From: Ephydatia muelleri
Lineage: Eukaryota > Porifera > Demospongiae > Spongillida > Spongillidae
NCBI GenBank assembly: GCA_013339895.1
Contig: JABACO010000004.1
Location: forward strand, 8,332,085 to 8,396,084
Reading direction: 5' to 3'
DNA length: 64,000 nt
The position numbers were made by a program, and so were the translations under genes. The notes beneath the pieces are model-generated. The model did no database searches. It was not told the DNA's origin and saw only the letters and a list, made by a program, of their open reading frames with translations. This document shows positions 51,301 to 59,895 of the stretch, one piece after another (the stretch's first letter is position 1; every line of letters starts with the position of its first letter).

Positions 51301-52147
51301 TATCTAGGTGGTGCTTGATTTCTCCTGTTCGACCTATATTACCAGGGTGTAAACTGAATACATCAGCATAATCCAAGAGAACAGAAAACAACATCTCTTT
51401 ATCCCTGACACTGAGATGGTCACCAATCTTGGATACCATCTCCCACAGAGCCTTTTGATCATCGTGTGGGACATCCTTATCTCTTGATACGGCGTGAACA
51501 TTGAGGTCTTCATCACCTGGAGGATCTTTCTCCAAGGCCTCCATAGTGGCAATCCGGGTCCCTTTCTTCACCACCACAGCCTCCTTTCTTGGATTGAGCA
51601 CTCTGAGTGGAACAGAACGTCCTGAAGGACTAACAACAGCATGAGCAACCATTAGTCCATGGCGACCATGCCGGTCACCCTCCACAATCCAGGAATGATT
51701 GAATACTTGATGATCCAGCTCCACCATGATTTCCTGCTCACTTTCAGCAGGGATTAGCAACTTTTGCTTCACAACCAATCCTATCAGAGGAGTGCATGTG
51801 TATGGCTTCTGTTGAGTATTATCAAGTGATAGTGACACTCTTTGACATGGGAAGTCGATACGTCTCAGCCCGCTATCTATGACACATCTACACTGCTCCA
51901 AAAAATCTAGACCCAGGATTGCTTCAACTGACAAGTCATCTACTATGACAAATGTAGCAGCCATTGGGGTAGGAACTTCAGCAAATTTCAATTGCACTAA
52001 ACCTACTCCCCTTATACTAAGTGGTATGCCACTTACACCAACCAACCTTTGTCCAGTGCCTTCCTCCAATTTGAGTTTGCTGTCCAATTTGGCTGCCTTA
52101 GCCCCAAATGTCACTACGAAGGAGAGAAACTGCTGCTCCTGTGTCAA
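48356..52147 (-). CDS. pol: Pol polyprotein: protease end, reverse transcriptase, RNase H, integrase
   Basis: The frame is 1263 codons and uninterrupted. It has no ATG at its start; the first codon shown is TTG, so expression must come from gag by a frame change. The protease C-terminal half has ILGLDFL at about residues 77-83. Reverse transcriptase has YPLPRVDD, MPFGLCNAPATFQRLMD and the catalytic YFDD at about 440-443. RNase H starts near 583 (FILDTDAS) with RRELLAVV and RTDHGSL at about 655. Integrase has an HHCC zinc-binding region (HSGAVGGH ... CKTCASC) and a D,D,E core (VAVDIMGPLP, HSDQGRQFE, NGMVERFNR), then a GPY/F-like module and a Pro-rich tail. It overlaps gag by about 50 bp in the +1 frame. 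All catalytic residues I can check are present. Confidence 0.95.
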   Translation of the reverse strand: MTQEQQFLSFVVTFGAKAAKLDSKLKLEEGTGQRLVGVSGIPLSIRGVGLVQLKFAEVPTPMAATFVIVDDLSVEAILGLDFLEQCRCVIDSGLRRIDFPCQRVSLSLDNTQQKPYTCTPLIGLVVKQKLLIPAESEQEIMVELDHQVFNHSWIVEGDRHGRHGLMVAHAVVSPSGRSVPLRVLNPRKEAVVVKKGTRIATMEALEKDPPGDEDLNVHAVSRDKDVPHDDQKALWEMVSKIGDHLSVRDKEMLFSVLLDYADVFSLHPGNIGRTGEIKHHLDTGDAQPIHQLPRRVPQARRLEVRKMLDEMLEKDVIQPSHSPWSSPIILVRKKDGSMRFCVDYRKVNSVTKKDAYPLPRVDDTLDTLGGTKFFSTLDLASGYWQVEVEEADRQKTAFTTPEGLFEFKVMPFGLCNAPATFQRLMDRVLNDLKWTDCLVYFDDIVVVGRTFSEHLHCLGNVLTRLRQACLKLQPKKCNFCQQKVRFLGHVVSASGISTDPDKTEVVSNWPTPTDKREIQQFLGLVNYYRRFIKNFASLAKPLQRLTEKNVTFEWNESCQNAFDQLRACLVSAPVLAFPDYSKTFILDTDASENGIGAVLSQGQDDGSECVIAYASRSLSRQEQRYCVTRRELLAVVEFVHHFRCYLLGQHFTLRTDHGSLIWIQNFREPEGQLARWIERLQEYNFTVVHRPGIRHGNADALSRMPCRQCGRDSHNPTDDVSTQVGVIINLPFQSYPSEEMRKLQLADPSVGPVLQAVELGRKPHPDEVKSWSLEGRRLFQLWEMLCVRNGTLWRSLQKGQLCGHQLVIPFILRATLLNELHSGAVGGHIGEEKMSFRLKERFYWPGSMEAAREWCKTCASCATRKTSAPKNRAALQTVQAGSPMQIVAVDIMGPLPETKDGNRYVLVASDYFTRWVEVYAIPNQEAVTVAEKLVNEMFCRFSPPEQLHSDQGRQFESKLIGEVCKLLHIKKSRTTPYHPQCNGMVERFNRTLLDMLATTVNNQSDWDQCIRKLCMAYNSSVHSSTGYTPFYLMFGRQARLPVDLMYGTGPSDSFTAGEYATELRNALHNAYAVVREKCNAEHKRQKSFYDEKVHGKPYSVGDVVWLHSIVVPRGQSRKLHHPWKGPYRVQERIGESDYKIRAWKGKSTQVVHFDRLKPCIEGIQAPAHVPATKTRVTQNEESAARVPQPELLGEQLEIMSDDEEVQPLPEAQPPAGDVPVPPIDVPPPIEDPPVVNRRQSLIPRPTNTRYPQRTRRPPDYYGH
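52095..52106 (-). promoter_or_regulatory. Putative +1 frameshift site at GGC-UAA-G
   Basis: On the minus strand the gag frame ends TGG GGC TAA. Skipping one base at the stop (GGC T AAG GCA) moves ribosomes into the pol frame, and the residues on either side then match the spacing of gypsy proteases. A slow stop codon in the A site is the context used by antizyme for +1 shifting. A recent one-base indel is the alternative. Confidence 0.5.
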
Positions 52148-53141
52148 TTATAAACTCAATTGGTAGGGTGGCTATACAACCTTTCAAACGGTAACTTAAC
52201 CCACAGTTTACTGACAGAGTGGGCACAGTTAAAACACTATTCTGGGTCCTTACAGGCTCTCCCCCTCGTGCTGGACCCCCTAGCACTGGAGGGTGGCAGT
52301 TTTCCTGCTGCTGTTGTTTACTACTGACTGGACAATTGCGTGCTATGTGACCCATTCCTCCACAACTCCAACATGTAACAGTACTTCTACCACCGTAACG
52401 CCCTCCAAACCTACGTAAGGGCGGACGCCCCTGGCTTCCTGAACTTGGTTCCTGCAATAGCTTCTCTAAACGGTCTAGGCGCTCGACGAGCAGTTTCATT
52501 TCTTTCGTTCCCTCTGTTGTGACAGTAGCAACAGCTGGCTCTTTTTGATGTGGTACCGCACATACGGGCTCTGAATGTTGTTGAGTAGGAATGCTAACCG
52601 TGCCGGTAATGGACTTACTACTGCTATGCCCCAGATATGTCTCCATCTCAATAGTGGTGGTAACAGCTGCTTCCACGGTTTTAGGACGCGTCTGCCGTAC
52701 ACTAAAGGAGAGATGAGAATCTTCAATCTGAGACAAAAATTGGTTCAGCGCAAGGCGTTCGCGGGCCTTTTCTTCGAGATCTGGGTACGCTTTATCCGCG
52801 AGTACTCTTAATGCGTCACCAAACGAAGCCCAGTCCTCGTCGTTTTGCCTCTTCCTAACCTGAAGTTCTGCCATGTGCAGGTCCCTTGAACTGTCGGGGT
52901 GGAAACGACGACGTAACGCATCTTTGCACTCACCGTATTTCGTACGAGCGTCTTGCGCTAGCCTCCGGTACGCTGTATGAGCCTTTCCGGTAAGTCGCAC
53001 TCGAATCCATTTCAGTTTCTCTTCGTCACTGTCCCACTTGTTCACTGCTGCGCAGTCTTCAAAGTGCTCTATCCAGTCGTCCCAGCGACTAATTCCAGAT
53101 TCGCCGCTAAAAGGTTCGGGTAGGAGAACTGGTCGAGCCAT
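52098..53141 (-). CDS. gag: Gag with the N-terminal half of the protease
   Basis: The product is 347 residues from the ATG at 53141, which is only 5 bp from the primer-binding site, so the leader is extremely short. Residues 1-170 form a capsid-like retrotransposon Gag region (PEPFSGES, KLKWIRVRLTGKAHTAYRRL). A coiled coil lies near 212-230 (LVERLDRLEKLL). The zinc knuckle CWSCGGMGHIARNC (257-270) fits CX2CX4HX4C. The frame ends with the protease active site, IIDTGAAVSLL (DTG at 333-335), and a TAA at 52100-52098. The rest of the protease is in the pol frame, so the protease is split by the frame boundary. Gag would form the particle and package RNA. Confidence 0.93.
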   Translation of the reverse strand: MARPVLLPEPFSGESGISRWDDWIEHFEDCAAVNKWDSDEEKLKWIRVRLTGKAHTAYRRLAQDARTKYGECKDALRRRFHPDSSRDLHMAELQVRKRQNDEDWASFGDALRVLADKAYPDLEEKARERLALNQFLSQIEDSHLSFSVRQTRPKTVEAAVTTTIEMETYLGHSSSKSITGTVSIPTQQHSEPVCAVPHQKEPAVATVTTEGTKEMKLLVERLDRLEKLLQEPSSGSQGRPPLRRFGGRYGGRSTVTCWSCGGMGHIARNCPVSSKQQQQENCHPPVLGGPARGGEPVRTQNSVLTVPTLSVNCGLSYRLKGCIATLPIEFIIDTGAAVSLLRSDIWG

Positions 53142-53146
53142 TCCAG

Positions 53147-53161
53147 CTGCCGACTACGCCA
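53147..53161 (-). promoter_or_regulatory. Primer-binding site complementary to tRNA-Ser
   Basis: The plus strand reads CTGCCGACTACGCCA. This equals the 3' end of animal tRNA-Ser(AGA/UGA) including CCA, so the minus-strand element starts its PBS with TGGCGTAGTCGGCAG. One base (53162) separates it from the 5' LTR. The match is 15 of 15 against the tRNA as I remember it. Confidence 0.85.
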
Positions 53162-53162
53162 A

Positions 53163-53354
53163 TGTAACGCGGCCACGAATTCAACAGAGAATGCTGTTAG
53201 AATATATTAGCAGCACTTAAAAGATACAATCACAGCAGCTCTCTAGATACAAAAGGACCTACGCTTATATACAGATAAATGCACGTGCATACAGACAGAC
53301 AGTCTAGGGTTCAAAGGTGGACCACATCAGGTGATAATGTACATCTGCATTACA
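53163..53354 (-). repeat. 5' LTR (192 bp)
   Basis: Identical to 48134-48325, with ends TGTAACG and CATTACA on the plus strand. It contains a TATATA-like word (ACGCTTATATACAG) that may serve as the promoter core. Confidence 0.97.
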
Positions 53355-53559
53355 GCATTTTATGAGTTGACTGGGTTGTTGCTGCTATTCACAGCCAGTC
53401 CAGAGGCAAGCTAGGAAAAGGCATTTACTGCATTCCTGTACATCTAAATAGATGCAAACCAATCTCAGTTCACTACACCTGGCACCATGCTTCCTTATAT
53501 CTTTCCAGCATGGGCAGTAGCTATCAGATATGAGTGAATTTAGCAGTGAGGTCACAAGA

Positions 53560-54200
53560 AATGCTGTAGGTTCAGTTCTAGATAAGGAGTCTATTATTAT
53601 TACAATAACAAGGTTTCCTGGTAAGAAGAGAGTAGCTTCATTCACAATTGAATCTTATAATACAGCCACCAATTGAAGTTAATGAATATGCATTGATCGT
53701 GGATGTCAACATTCTAACATAAGCGCAGCCAACTGACTATAGCAATGTATGGGATGAAACAAGCACAGGACAAACTTGCGATGATTCCGTTGATTGGCTT
53801 TTGGATCTAGATATTATTACAGTTGCCATTGGAAGCTACATGATGATGCATTGCATAATTGTGAATGCCATAATTCTACCATAAGTTCAGCCAATTACAC
53901 ACTATTTCATTTGAACTGCCTAGAGTAATGTACTGGAAATCACATGACAAGGTTTTCTGAGAAGATTCGAACCTTTTTCATCCGCAAAATACAGCCATCA
54001 TTGGATGATGCATGAAGTTGCAATGTTTGTGGATGCCACGATAGTACTTGATGTTCAGCATTATAGCAATGAATGAGAATAACACATGACCTGGTATGAG
54101 TCGTATCTTTTCATCCACGATTGAATCTTATAATACTACCACCACTATGGGAAGCTACACGAATATGCATTGATTGTAAATGCCATGATTCTACCATACA
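53560..54200. repeat. Degenerate tandem repeat, period about 150-175 bp
   Basis: A core resembling ATATGCATTGATTGTGAATG followed by CCATGATTCTACCATAAG and TCAGCCAA recurs near 53690, 53850, 54020 and 54165. It is preceded in two cases by ATTGAATCTTATAATAC and GGAAGCTACA words. Copies are strongly diverged. Confidence 0.65.
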
Positions 54201-54240
54201 GCCAACGCCACAGCCATCCTCTCCAGATGTTTTGTCCCTG

Positions 54241-54625
54241 CCCTACGAAAAAATCTTTCCAAGACTTGCCAAGATTTGTTCCAAATTCTTGCATGATAAG
54301 TGTTCCATTTTTTCTAGAGCACTATTAAACATGCTTATCCTATTAAATTGCAGGCATATCACTGTACTAGCTTGTGCAGGTTGAAGAGTTTCAAAAAAGC
54401 GTTCCCCCGAGGAGTTATAAAGCGCTAATATGCTAAGGGGCGTGCCGCTTTATAACTCCTCGGGGGAACGCTTTTTTGAAACTCTTCAACCTGCACAAGC
54501 TAGTACAGTGATATGCCTGCAATTTAATAGGATAAGCATGTTTAATAGTGCTCTAGAAAAAATGGAACACTTATCACGCAAGAATTTGGAAATCTTGCAA
54601 GTCTTGAAAAGAATTTTTCTTAGGG
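54241..54625. repeat. 385-bp long hairpin palindrome
   Basis: Arms 54241-54424 and 54446-54625 are inverted copies around a 21-bp loop (54425-54445). The inner 150 bp of each arm is almost perfect, including GGAGTTATAAAGCG and CGCTTTATAACTCC at the loop and AGTTTCAAAAAAGCGTTCCC in the stem. The outer 40 bp is diverged by indels, with CCCTA and TAGGG at the ends. It carries no coding capacity and is a fold-back element or local palindromic duplication. Confidence 0.9.
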
Positions 54626-54834
54626 TGACTATTAGCAATAGTAGGGTGCATTTATTTATCTTACAGCTATACATATTTTATTTAATAAACATGTTCTTCA
54701 ATGTCTTAGGGCTGTCATCAATCTGCTGGCTCTGTGCAAACAAGAAGATATCTGTTTACCTGGCTGGAATCAATCTTACAGCTCTGAATAAGTCATGAAC
54801 AGGAAACATCCACCCAATTGCAGTTGCCGAGAGG

Positions 54835-55125
54835 TTGACAGCCTGTGTGGCAATAAGGATGAAGGCTGCAGATTTCTTTAAGCCCTGTGAGTTTGGCGTT
54901 GCATGCCCCTTTGGTGCTGCAAAAATTGCCTACAGCCTAAGGTCGTGCATTGAGAAGCATTGGATGGACGATGATTTCGGAATACTGAAGGTCAACATGA
55001 GAAATGCTTTTAAACTGGCATTTCGTCAAGCAATGCTGTCAGAATGTAAAAAGCATTTTCCAGTTTGCTCATGGGGACATGGTGGCATACCATTTGGCAG
55101 TGGTGGAGCTGACTGTGGATGGTAA
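54835..55125 (+). pseudogene. Reverse-transcriptase N-terminal fragment (same family as 47.1-47.7 kb)
   Basis: The frame reads FGVACPFGAAKIAYSLRSCI, then EKHWMDDDFGILKVNMRNAF and KLAFRQAMLSECKKHFPVCSWG. This matches the part just before the DPLGP and YLDDG core in the family recognised at 47 kb (GVACPxGAEKxxHxLRxxIEEHW, LKxDMxNAFNxVxRQ). A frameshift near 55080 ends the similarity, and the core itself is missing here. Confidence 0.7.
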
Positions 55126-55410
55126 GTTGAGGTTCAGCATGCGATATAAGGCAGCTAGGACCTCAGCCTTAGCCCTGTTGGAGCTAGTTGCAAGGCGAGA
55201 GGCCAGAAGTGAAAATGACTCCATTGCTTCTGTCACCCAAGCACCATATGCCTCAACCACCATGGGGACGCAAATCCACCCTAGCTCCTTGCATTTGGCA
55301 TCATTTTCATCATGTTTACTCTGCTTGGAAGCTCTGGCAGCCTGACCTGCTGCTAGTCCCACTTTGAGTAAAACATTGGAGTTAAGAGGTGACGTCACAG
55401 ACACACACAT
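55069..55410 (-). pseudogene. Reverse-transcriptase family C-terminal fragment, opposed to the N-terminal one
   Basis: On the minus strand the 113-residue frame contains VGLAAGQAARASKQSKHDEN, then DAKCKELGWICVPMVVEAYG and FSLLASRLATSSNRAK, the conserved C terminus of the same family as the 47-kb fragment. It converges on and slightly overlaps the plus-strand N-terminal fragment, so the element here was rearranged by inversion and deletion. Confidence 0.7.
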
Positions 55411-56626
55411 GCATAGTTATGTGCACACACACCTGCACACCACAGAGCAGGTGCTCTTGGTGAAGGAGGGGTTGTATGGTGTCCAGGAACATGTCCACTG
55501 GTGTCTCTGATGTCTTGACCAGCTCAGTGCTCCCCAGCCCCCCCACGGCTGGTCAGGTGATCCCCGAGGTATAGTGTTGCTGTACACATTTAGGCTACAT
55601 GTATGGATCAGAGTAACTGAATCGAAGCCCTCTAACAACGTAAGAAGCAATATTGCACATGACACAAGTTTTGCACACAAGCATAATAATTATATAGTCT
55701 AAATTACATGTACATTGTTTAAACTGCCTCATGTGATCTCTACAACACTATTCCTATTAACTTTATTAATCATTAACCTTTTGCAGCTTCTTTTTTTTTC
55801 CTTTCAAGTCAATATCTCTTGATTCCATTCTACAATCATTTGCAAGTACATGGTGGTAACTTTATAATATTCTTTGCCATCATAATCTATTAACTGTCAC
55901 TTTTATCTTAGTTCTCACTCTGTATTAATTTATTGTTTTTAATATACTGTACAGATGGTTTCTACATGGCTGTTACGTTCATAAATGTAACATAAAAAAT
56001 AAATACACTGTAAATGAAGTAAGTACTGAACATAATTTTTGTAATTGTTCAGTTTGGAATTAATTTTGGTATTGGTTTATGGTTTTGTCCAAATATGATT
56101 TGACCCTCCTTTTCTTGGACCTCCTTCCCAGCTACATACACTGTGGACCTGCATTCTCTGATAGAGAGGGTGTGCAAGCATGAAGGACACCCAGTTTCTC
56201 CACGGCTACAACAGTCTGACTGTATTTCTGCTGTACGAACCAATCCCAACCTCAGTTGGGTGAGTGAGCCAGTCGAAAATTACGACCTTGCACATGACAC
56301 AAGTTTTGCACACAAGCATAATATGCTAGTTGTTAGCTTTCATATTTCATTTGCTCCTTTAGGTGACTATCCTCTGTTATTTCTAATCATCTGGTTTCAC
56401 TGATGATGTACTGTAGGTAGGTAGATGTACTGATGAAAATAAAAGTCAAACTTCATTTTCTCTTTGATTCAGTAGATACATGTATGAGTATTAGTAAGCC
56501 ATGGATTGGAGTCTTATGCAGCAGAGGATAGGATGGAGGATGAAGAGAAGAGGCGTGGCAACTTCTGAACAAGAGCATCATCTAATCACAGCAGATCAAG
56601 AACATTAGCCTTTGTGTAGCTGCCCC
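55411..56626. other. Spacer without a firm gene; contains a 36-bp direct repeat
   Basis: The 36-bp sequence that starts TTGCACATGACACAAGTTTT and ends AAGCATAATA occurs exactly at 55653-55688 and 56288-56323. A short plus-strand open segment (about 56131-56283: DLHSLIERVCKHEGHP, then SPRLQQSDCISAVRTNPNLS) looks protein-like but I do not recognise it. Its right end is close to the CACTA-like element. Confidence 0.5.
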
Positions 56627-56629
56627 CCC

Positions 56630-56910
56630 AGCAAGAAGTTCTTGGCCAAGAATCTTGGGCAAGGTAATGTTCTTGGCCAAGAATCTTGAGCAAAATCTTG
56701 GCAAGATCTTGTGCAAGATCATTAAAGATCTTGGGCAAGTGTCTTGCCCATGTGCCAAGATTATGGCGGCCAAGATCTGGTCATGATCTTGGCCAAGTTC
56801 ATGGCATGATCTTACCCAAGTTCATGGCATGATCTTGGCCATGGCCATGTTCTTGCCCATGATCTTGCCCATATCTTGCCCATAAATCTTGCCCATGGCC
56901 ATGCTGATAT
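56630..56910. repeat. Left subterminal CTTGGCCAAGAT-type repeats
   Basis: More than fifteen copies of CTTGCC, CTTGGCCAAG, CAAGATCTTG and CATGATCTTG words are packed in about 280 bp, in both orientations. They presumably bind the transposase. The same words reappear at 59798-59895. Confidence 0.85.
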
Positions 56911-57290
56911 CTTGAATTGCATCCATTTATATATACATAGCACATGCCTACGTATACATTATCATACATTGTGATATAGCTGATATGATACTGATAACAT
57001 ATGTGTATAAGAGGACCGGAAAGATACAATGAGATAATGCATACATAAAGAAAATCGAAAGTTTCACATGACGAAGAAAAGTTTAGTCAGTTGGGGTCAC
57101 TGTGCACAGGACAAACATATATGTCATGCATGCATTTATATGTATTTTACCTTTTTAACTGGTCTGCTAATTTCCTGTGTTTGCCCTGCATTCTTGTTTC
57201 AGAGACATTCTTATTTTATCTTTACTTGCAGCCATTGCAACTGATCCAAACTTTTTTCAATGCATTCTGAATAATTTGTGTTTCATTCTA

Positions 57291-58473
57291 TTATGAAGTA
57301 ATCACGTCTAACTGCTTACCGTCTAGTGTCTTCACCCTTCCTGGTGACATTGGTGGTTGTGCTGACACACTGGAACTGTTCGATTTTCCTGACGCTTTGT
57401 AGCAATGTGTTGCTTGCTCTTCATCCGTAAAAAGTGCGTCCAATAAGGCAAGGCCATACTTTACAATATCTGTTGAGTCTATCTTTAGCAATTCTATACC
57501 ACCTTTCTAAGAAGGAATTACTGTTAGATGACATTCTGTAACAATAATGCACATATATACAGATATGAAACTTTTTTCATCTTGGACAGTTGTACCTATT
57601 TGATGCACATACATGTTGATCAAAAGCACATACATTACAAGCTTTATTCATGTTTCTTACCTTCAGCACCAAGTACACTAACACTGCATGTAGCAAGACC
57701 ATCAACGTGACTGGACTGTGAAATAGCATCTACAATTAGTGCCCCAGCACCAGAGAGTGGTGCAGTACCACCAACACTAGCTGCCACTCCAGTGCCCTGG
57801 TTTTGCAAAATATCTGCAATGCTTAAAAGTGTTCGATTAAGGGAATCAAATCCATTTTTTACAATTTCCTGCAGCTTCAACCCATTGGTGGAAGGGAGAA
57901 CAATAATACAGGCATAAACTTAGGCATCTATACCTTAGCATGAGGGTCTGTTTTGAGTTTTTTCTTATACAAAAAATATAAATGCAGACAATAAATGTGC
58001 AATAGCAGTGCTAAGAGTTGTGTATGTGTACCTGCAATTGTCCCAAGTCAGTCTGTTCATTTTCCCCCAATCTCTTTTTACTGACCACCTGAAATATATA
58101 TGATCACAGTAAACCCAAACACAGCTATCAGTTTGATCCAATATACCATAGTAAGTGTATAAAAGGAATGCCCAGCTGTATAAGTAGAGTAATGATAAAC
58201 ATGTACCTCAGTTGAGCGCATATCGATACAAATCATAAAATGAATGGGGCTTACTTTCCATATGTGGGATATGCAAATTGTCGCTATATATATTTGCGAG
58301 CCACTACTGTAAGCGCACGCGCGTGCATGTACATGCAGTTACATTATAAGCATACATTCTCAGTTTAGTATACCCACAAGCACTCGCTTACTATTTTCAG
58401 CCTCCTTTTCATCCATTTCCAGTAAAATTTTGAATTTTGATGGTAGCTTTACAGTGCGCTTGCTTTTCGCCAT
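57291..58473 (-). CDS. BEN-domain-like protein of the CACTA-like element
   Basis: Candidate exons on the minus strand are 58473-58392 (MAKSKRTVKLPSKFKILLEM), 58088-58032 (VVSKKRLGENEQTDLGQLQ), 57868-57661 (EIVKNGFDSLNRTLLSIADI then Gly/Ala/Ser-rich) and 57502-57320 or on to a stop at 57291. The last encodes YGLALLDALFTDEEQATHCY and a GRVKTLD word, which resembles the LLxxLFxxEELAxH core of BEN domains in DNA-binding chromatin factors. Exons 2, 3 and 4 join in phase if the exon 4 acceptor is TTAGAAAG. Exon 1 does not join exon 2 in phase, so either the first exon is wrong or the gene is damaged. Its ATG lies only 72 bp from that of the divergent transposase gene. Role unknown; possibly binding of element ends. 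Confidence 0.45.
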
Positions 58474-58545
58474 GATTAACGCACACGTGGTGAGAATTTT
58501 TTACGTGTCAACTATTAATTGCTTGCGCAAAATTTGTGTTCAAAC
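58474..58545. promoter_or_regulatory. 72-bp divergent promoter region
   Basis: Only 72 bp separate the start codons of the minus-strand gene (58473) and the plus-strand gene (58546). The spacer contains an E-box CACGTG (58484-58489) and no room for two separate promoters, so the genes are probably expressed from one bidirectional promoter. Confidence 0.5.
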
Positions 58546-59715
58546 ATGAGCGATCAAACTGGCAAAAATAAGCGAAAACGGTACAAAGAATACCTGAGGA
58601 GTTGTAGTGTGGGTGTTCCAGAAAGGACTGCATTTAAAGTTTTATAATGGAAACAGGGTGAAAGAAATTGATAAAATGCTACTCAGAATCAAGCCACCCC
58701 ATGATCTCCTTGCCCAATTTCCGTCTCACATTTTTGGAAAGCATCTGAAGTCAGAAGTTGGCTACTGTATTATTCATTGCCCATTCTTAAATACATTCTG
58801 CCACCAGACTATGTTCATCATTTTGCACTCCTTGTAAGTTCTATGCATATTCTGCTGGGCACCAACCTCTCAGTACAGTTAATAAATGATGCAGAAAGGA
58901 TGCTGCTTGAATTTTACAATCTTATGCCATAATTGTACCCAGAAAGTATGTGTACTCCTAATATGCACAGTCTCATACATTTATGTGCATCTGTGCGGCA
59001 GTTATATTTAGGCCCACTTTGGGCATACTCATGTTTTGGATTTGAAAATATGAATGGCATGATTAAAAGAGGCCAGCATGGCTGCAGAAACTTCTTGCCT
59101 AGTCTCACCAATGCAATTTGTATGAAAATTAGCTTGTCATTGCACAAAAATGCAGTAATGAAATCAAATCAAGAAAGTGAAAAGACCAAAAGGTTTTTTG
59201 AAAAAATATCTCACTGTTGGAAAAATCAAAACTATCACATTGAATGAGAGTGAAAAGCAAATCCTTAGAAATGCAGGGCTCACAATTCCAGAAAATGGAC
59301 TCAAATCATGTAATTCATACATGCTTAAACATACATCATACCAAGCTAGAAAGAATCCAATGAAATTAAGAGACAGTTCAGTATGTATGTTTCAAGTAGG
59401 ACCCAATACAATAATGGGGTCCATCAGAAAAGTTGTTTTATTTTAATGAAGAACCAACTGCAATTATTGAACAATTTGAAACTGTTGAAGAAAATTTACT
59501 TCAAGCTGTACATGTCAGAGCACGAAGACCATTTTATGCTAACAATACCTTCATTAAATAAATGTTTCAAGAAAGTAAAGAAAATATCTGTTTCAAACAA
59601 AGCAGTAGCAGTACGTGTTGAAGCAATAATACATCAGAAGTGTGTACACATTCCAGTTAAGCATAGTGATATTGACATCATTATGAAGCAACCCAACATT
59701 TATGAACATCATTGA
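58546..59715 (+). pseudogene. CACTA/EnSpm transposase remnant (C-terminal DUF4218-like region)
   Basis: The start is MSDQTGKNKRKRYKEYLRS, a basic N terminus. Soon after, at about 58630, the frame is already in the C-terminal part: FYNGNRVKEIDKMLLRIKPP, then (after a frame change near 58736) WKASEVRSWLLYYSLPILKY, NDAERMLLEFYNLMP, a TAA at 58930, and NMHSLIHLCASVRQ, then GPLWAYSCFGFENMNGMIKR GQHG. The GPLWAYSxFxFExxNG motif with preceding NxHxLxHL is diagnostic of CACTA transposases. The catalytic Tnp2 region that should lie between the N terminus and FYNGN is absent. Further frame breaks occur to 59715. It is inactive. Confidence 0.8.
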
Positions 59716-59797
59716 ACTAAAGTGTATGTAATACTATGTTTGGATATGAGTTCTTCAATTTTAACAATTATATTGTTTAATAATACTGGAGGAGAAA

Positions 59798-59895
59798 AAT
59801 TATCTTGGCCAAGGGCATAAGAGTCTTGCCAAGATCTTGCCATTCTTGCCAAGATCTTGCCATTCTTGCCCGATTCTTGGCCTTTCTTGCCCAAG
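59798..59895. repeat. Right subterminal CTTGCCAAGAT-type repeats
   Basis: Words CTTGGCCAAG and CTTGCCAAGATCTTGCCATT are repeated up to the right inverted repeat, mirroring the left subterminal array. Confidence 0.85.

Larger units (their letters stand above)
48134..53354 (-). mobile_element. Complete Ty3/gypsy LTR retrotransposon, very young
   Basis: This 5221-bp element lies on the minus strand and is flanked by GCAT on both sides (48130-48133, 53355-53358). Two LTRs of 192 bp are identical base for base. The order, reading on the minus strand, is 5' LTR (53354-53163), primer site, gag-protease start, pol (protease end, reverse transcriptase, RNase H, integrase), polypurine tract and 3' LTR (48325-48134). 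RT before integrase and a GPY/F-type motif after the integrase core (HHPWKGPYRV) place it in Ty3/gypsy. No chromodomain or envelope gene is seen. A tRNA-Ser primer and short LTRs recall the Mag lineage, which is an inference. Both large frames are uninterrupted. Confidence 0.95.
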
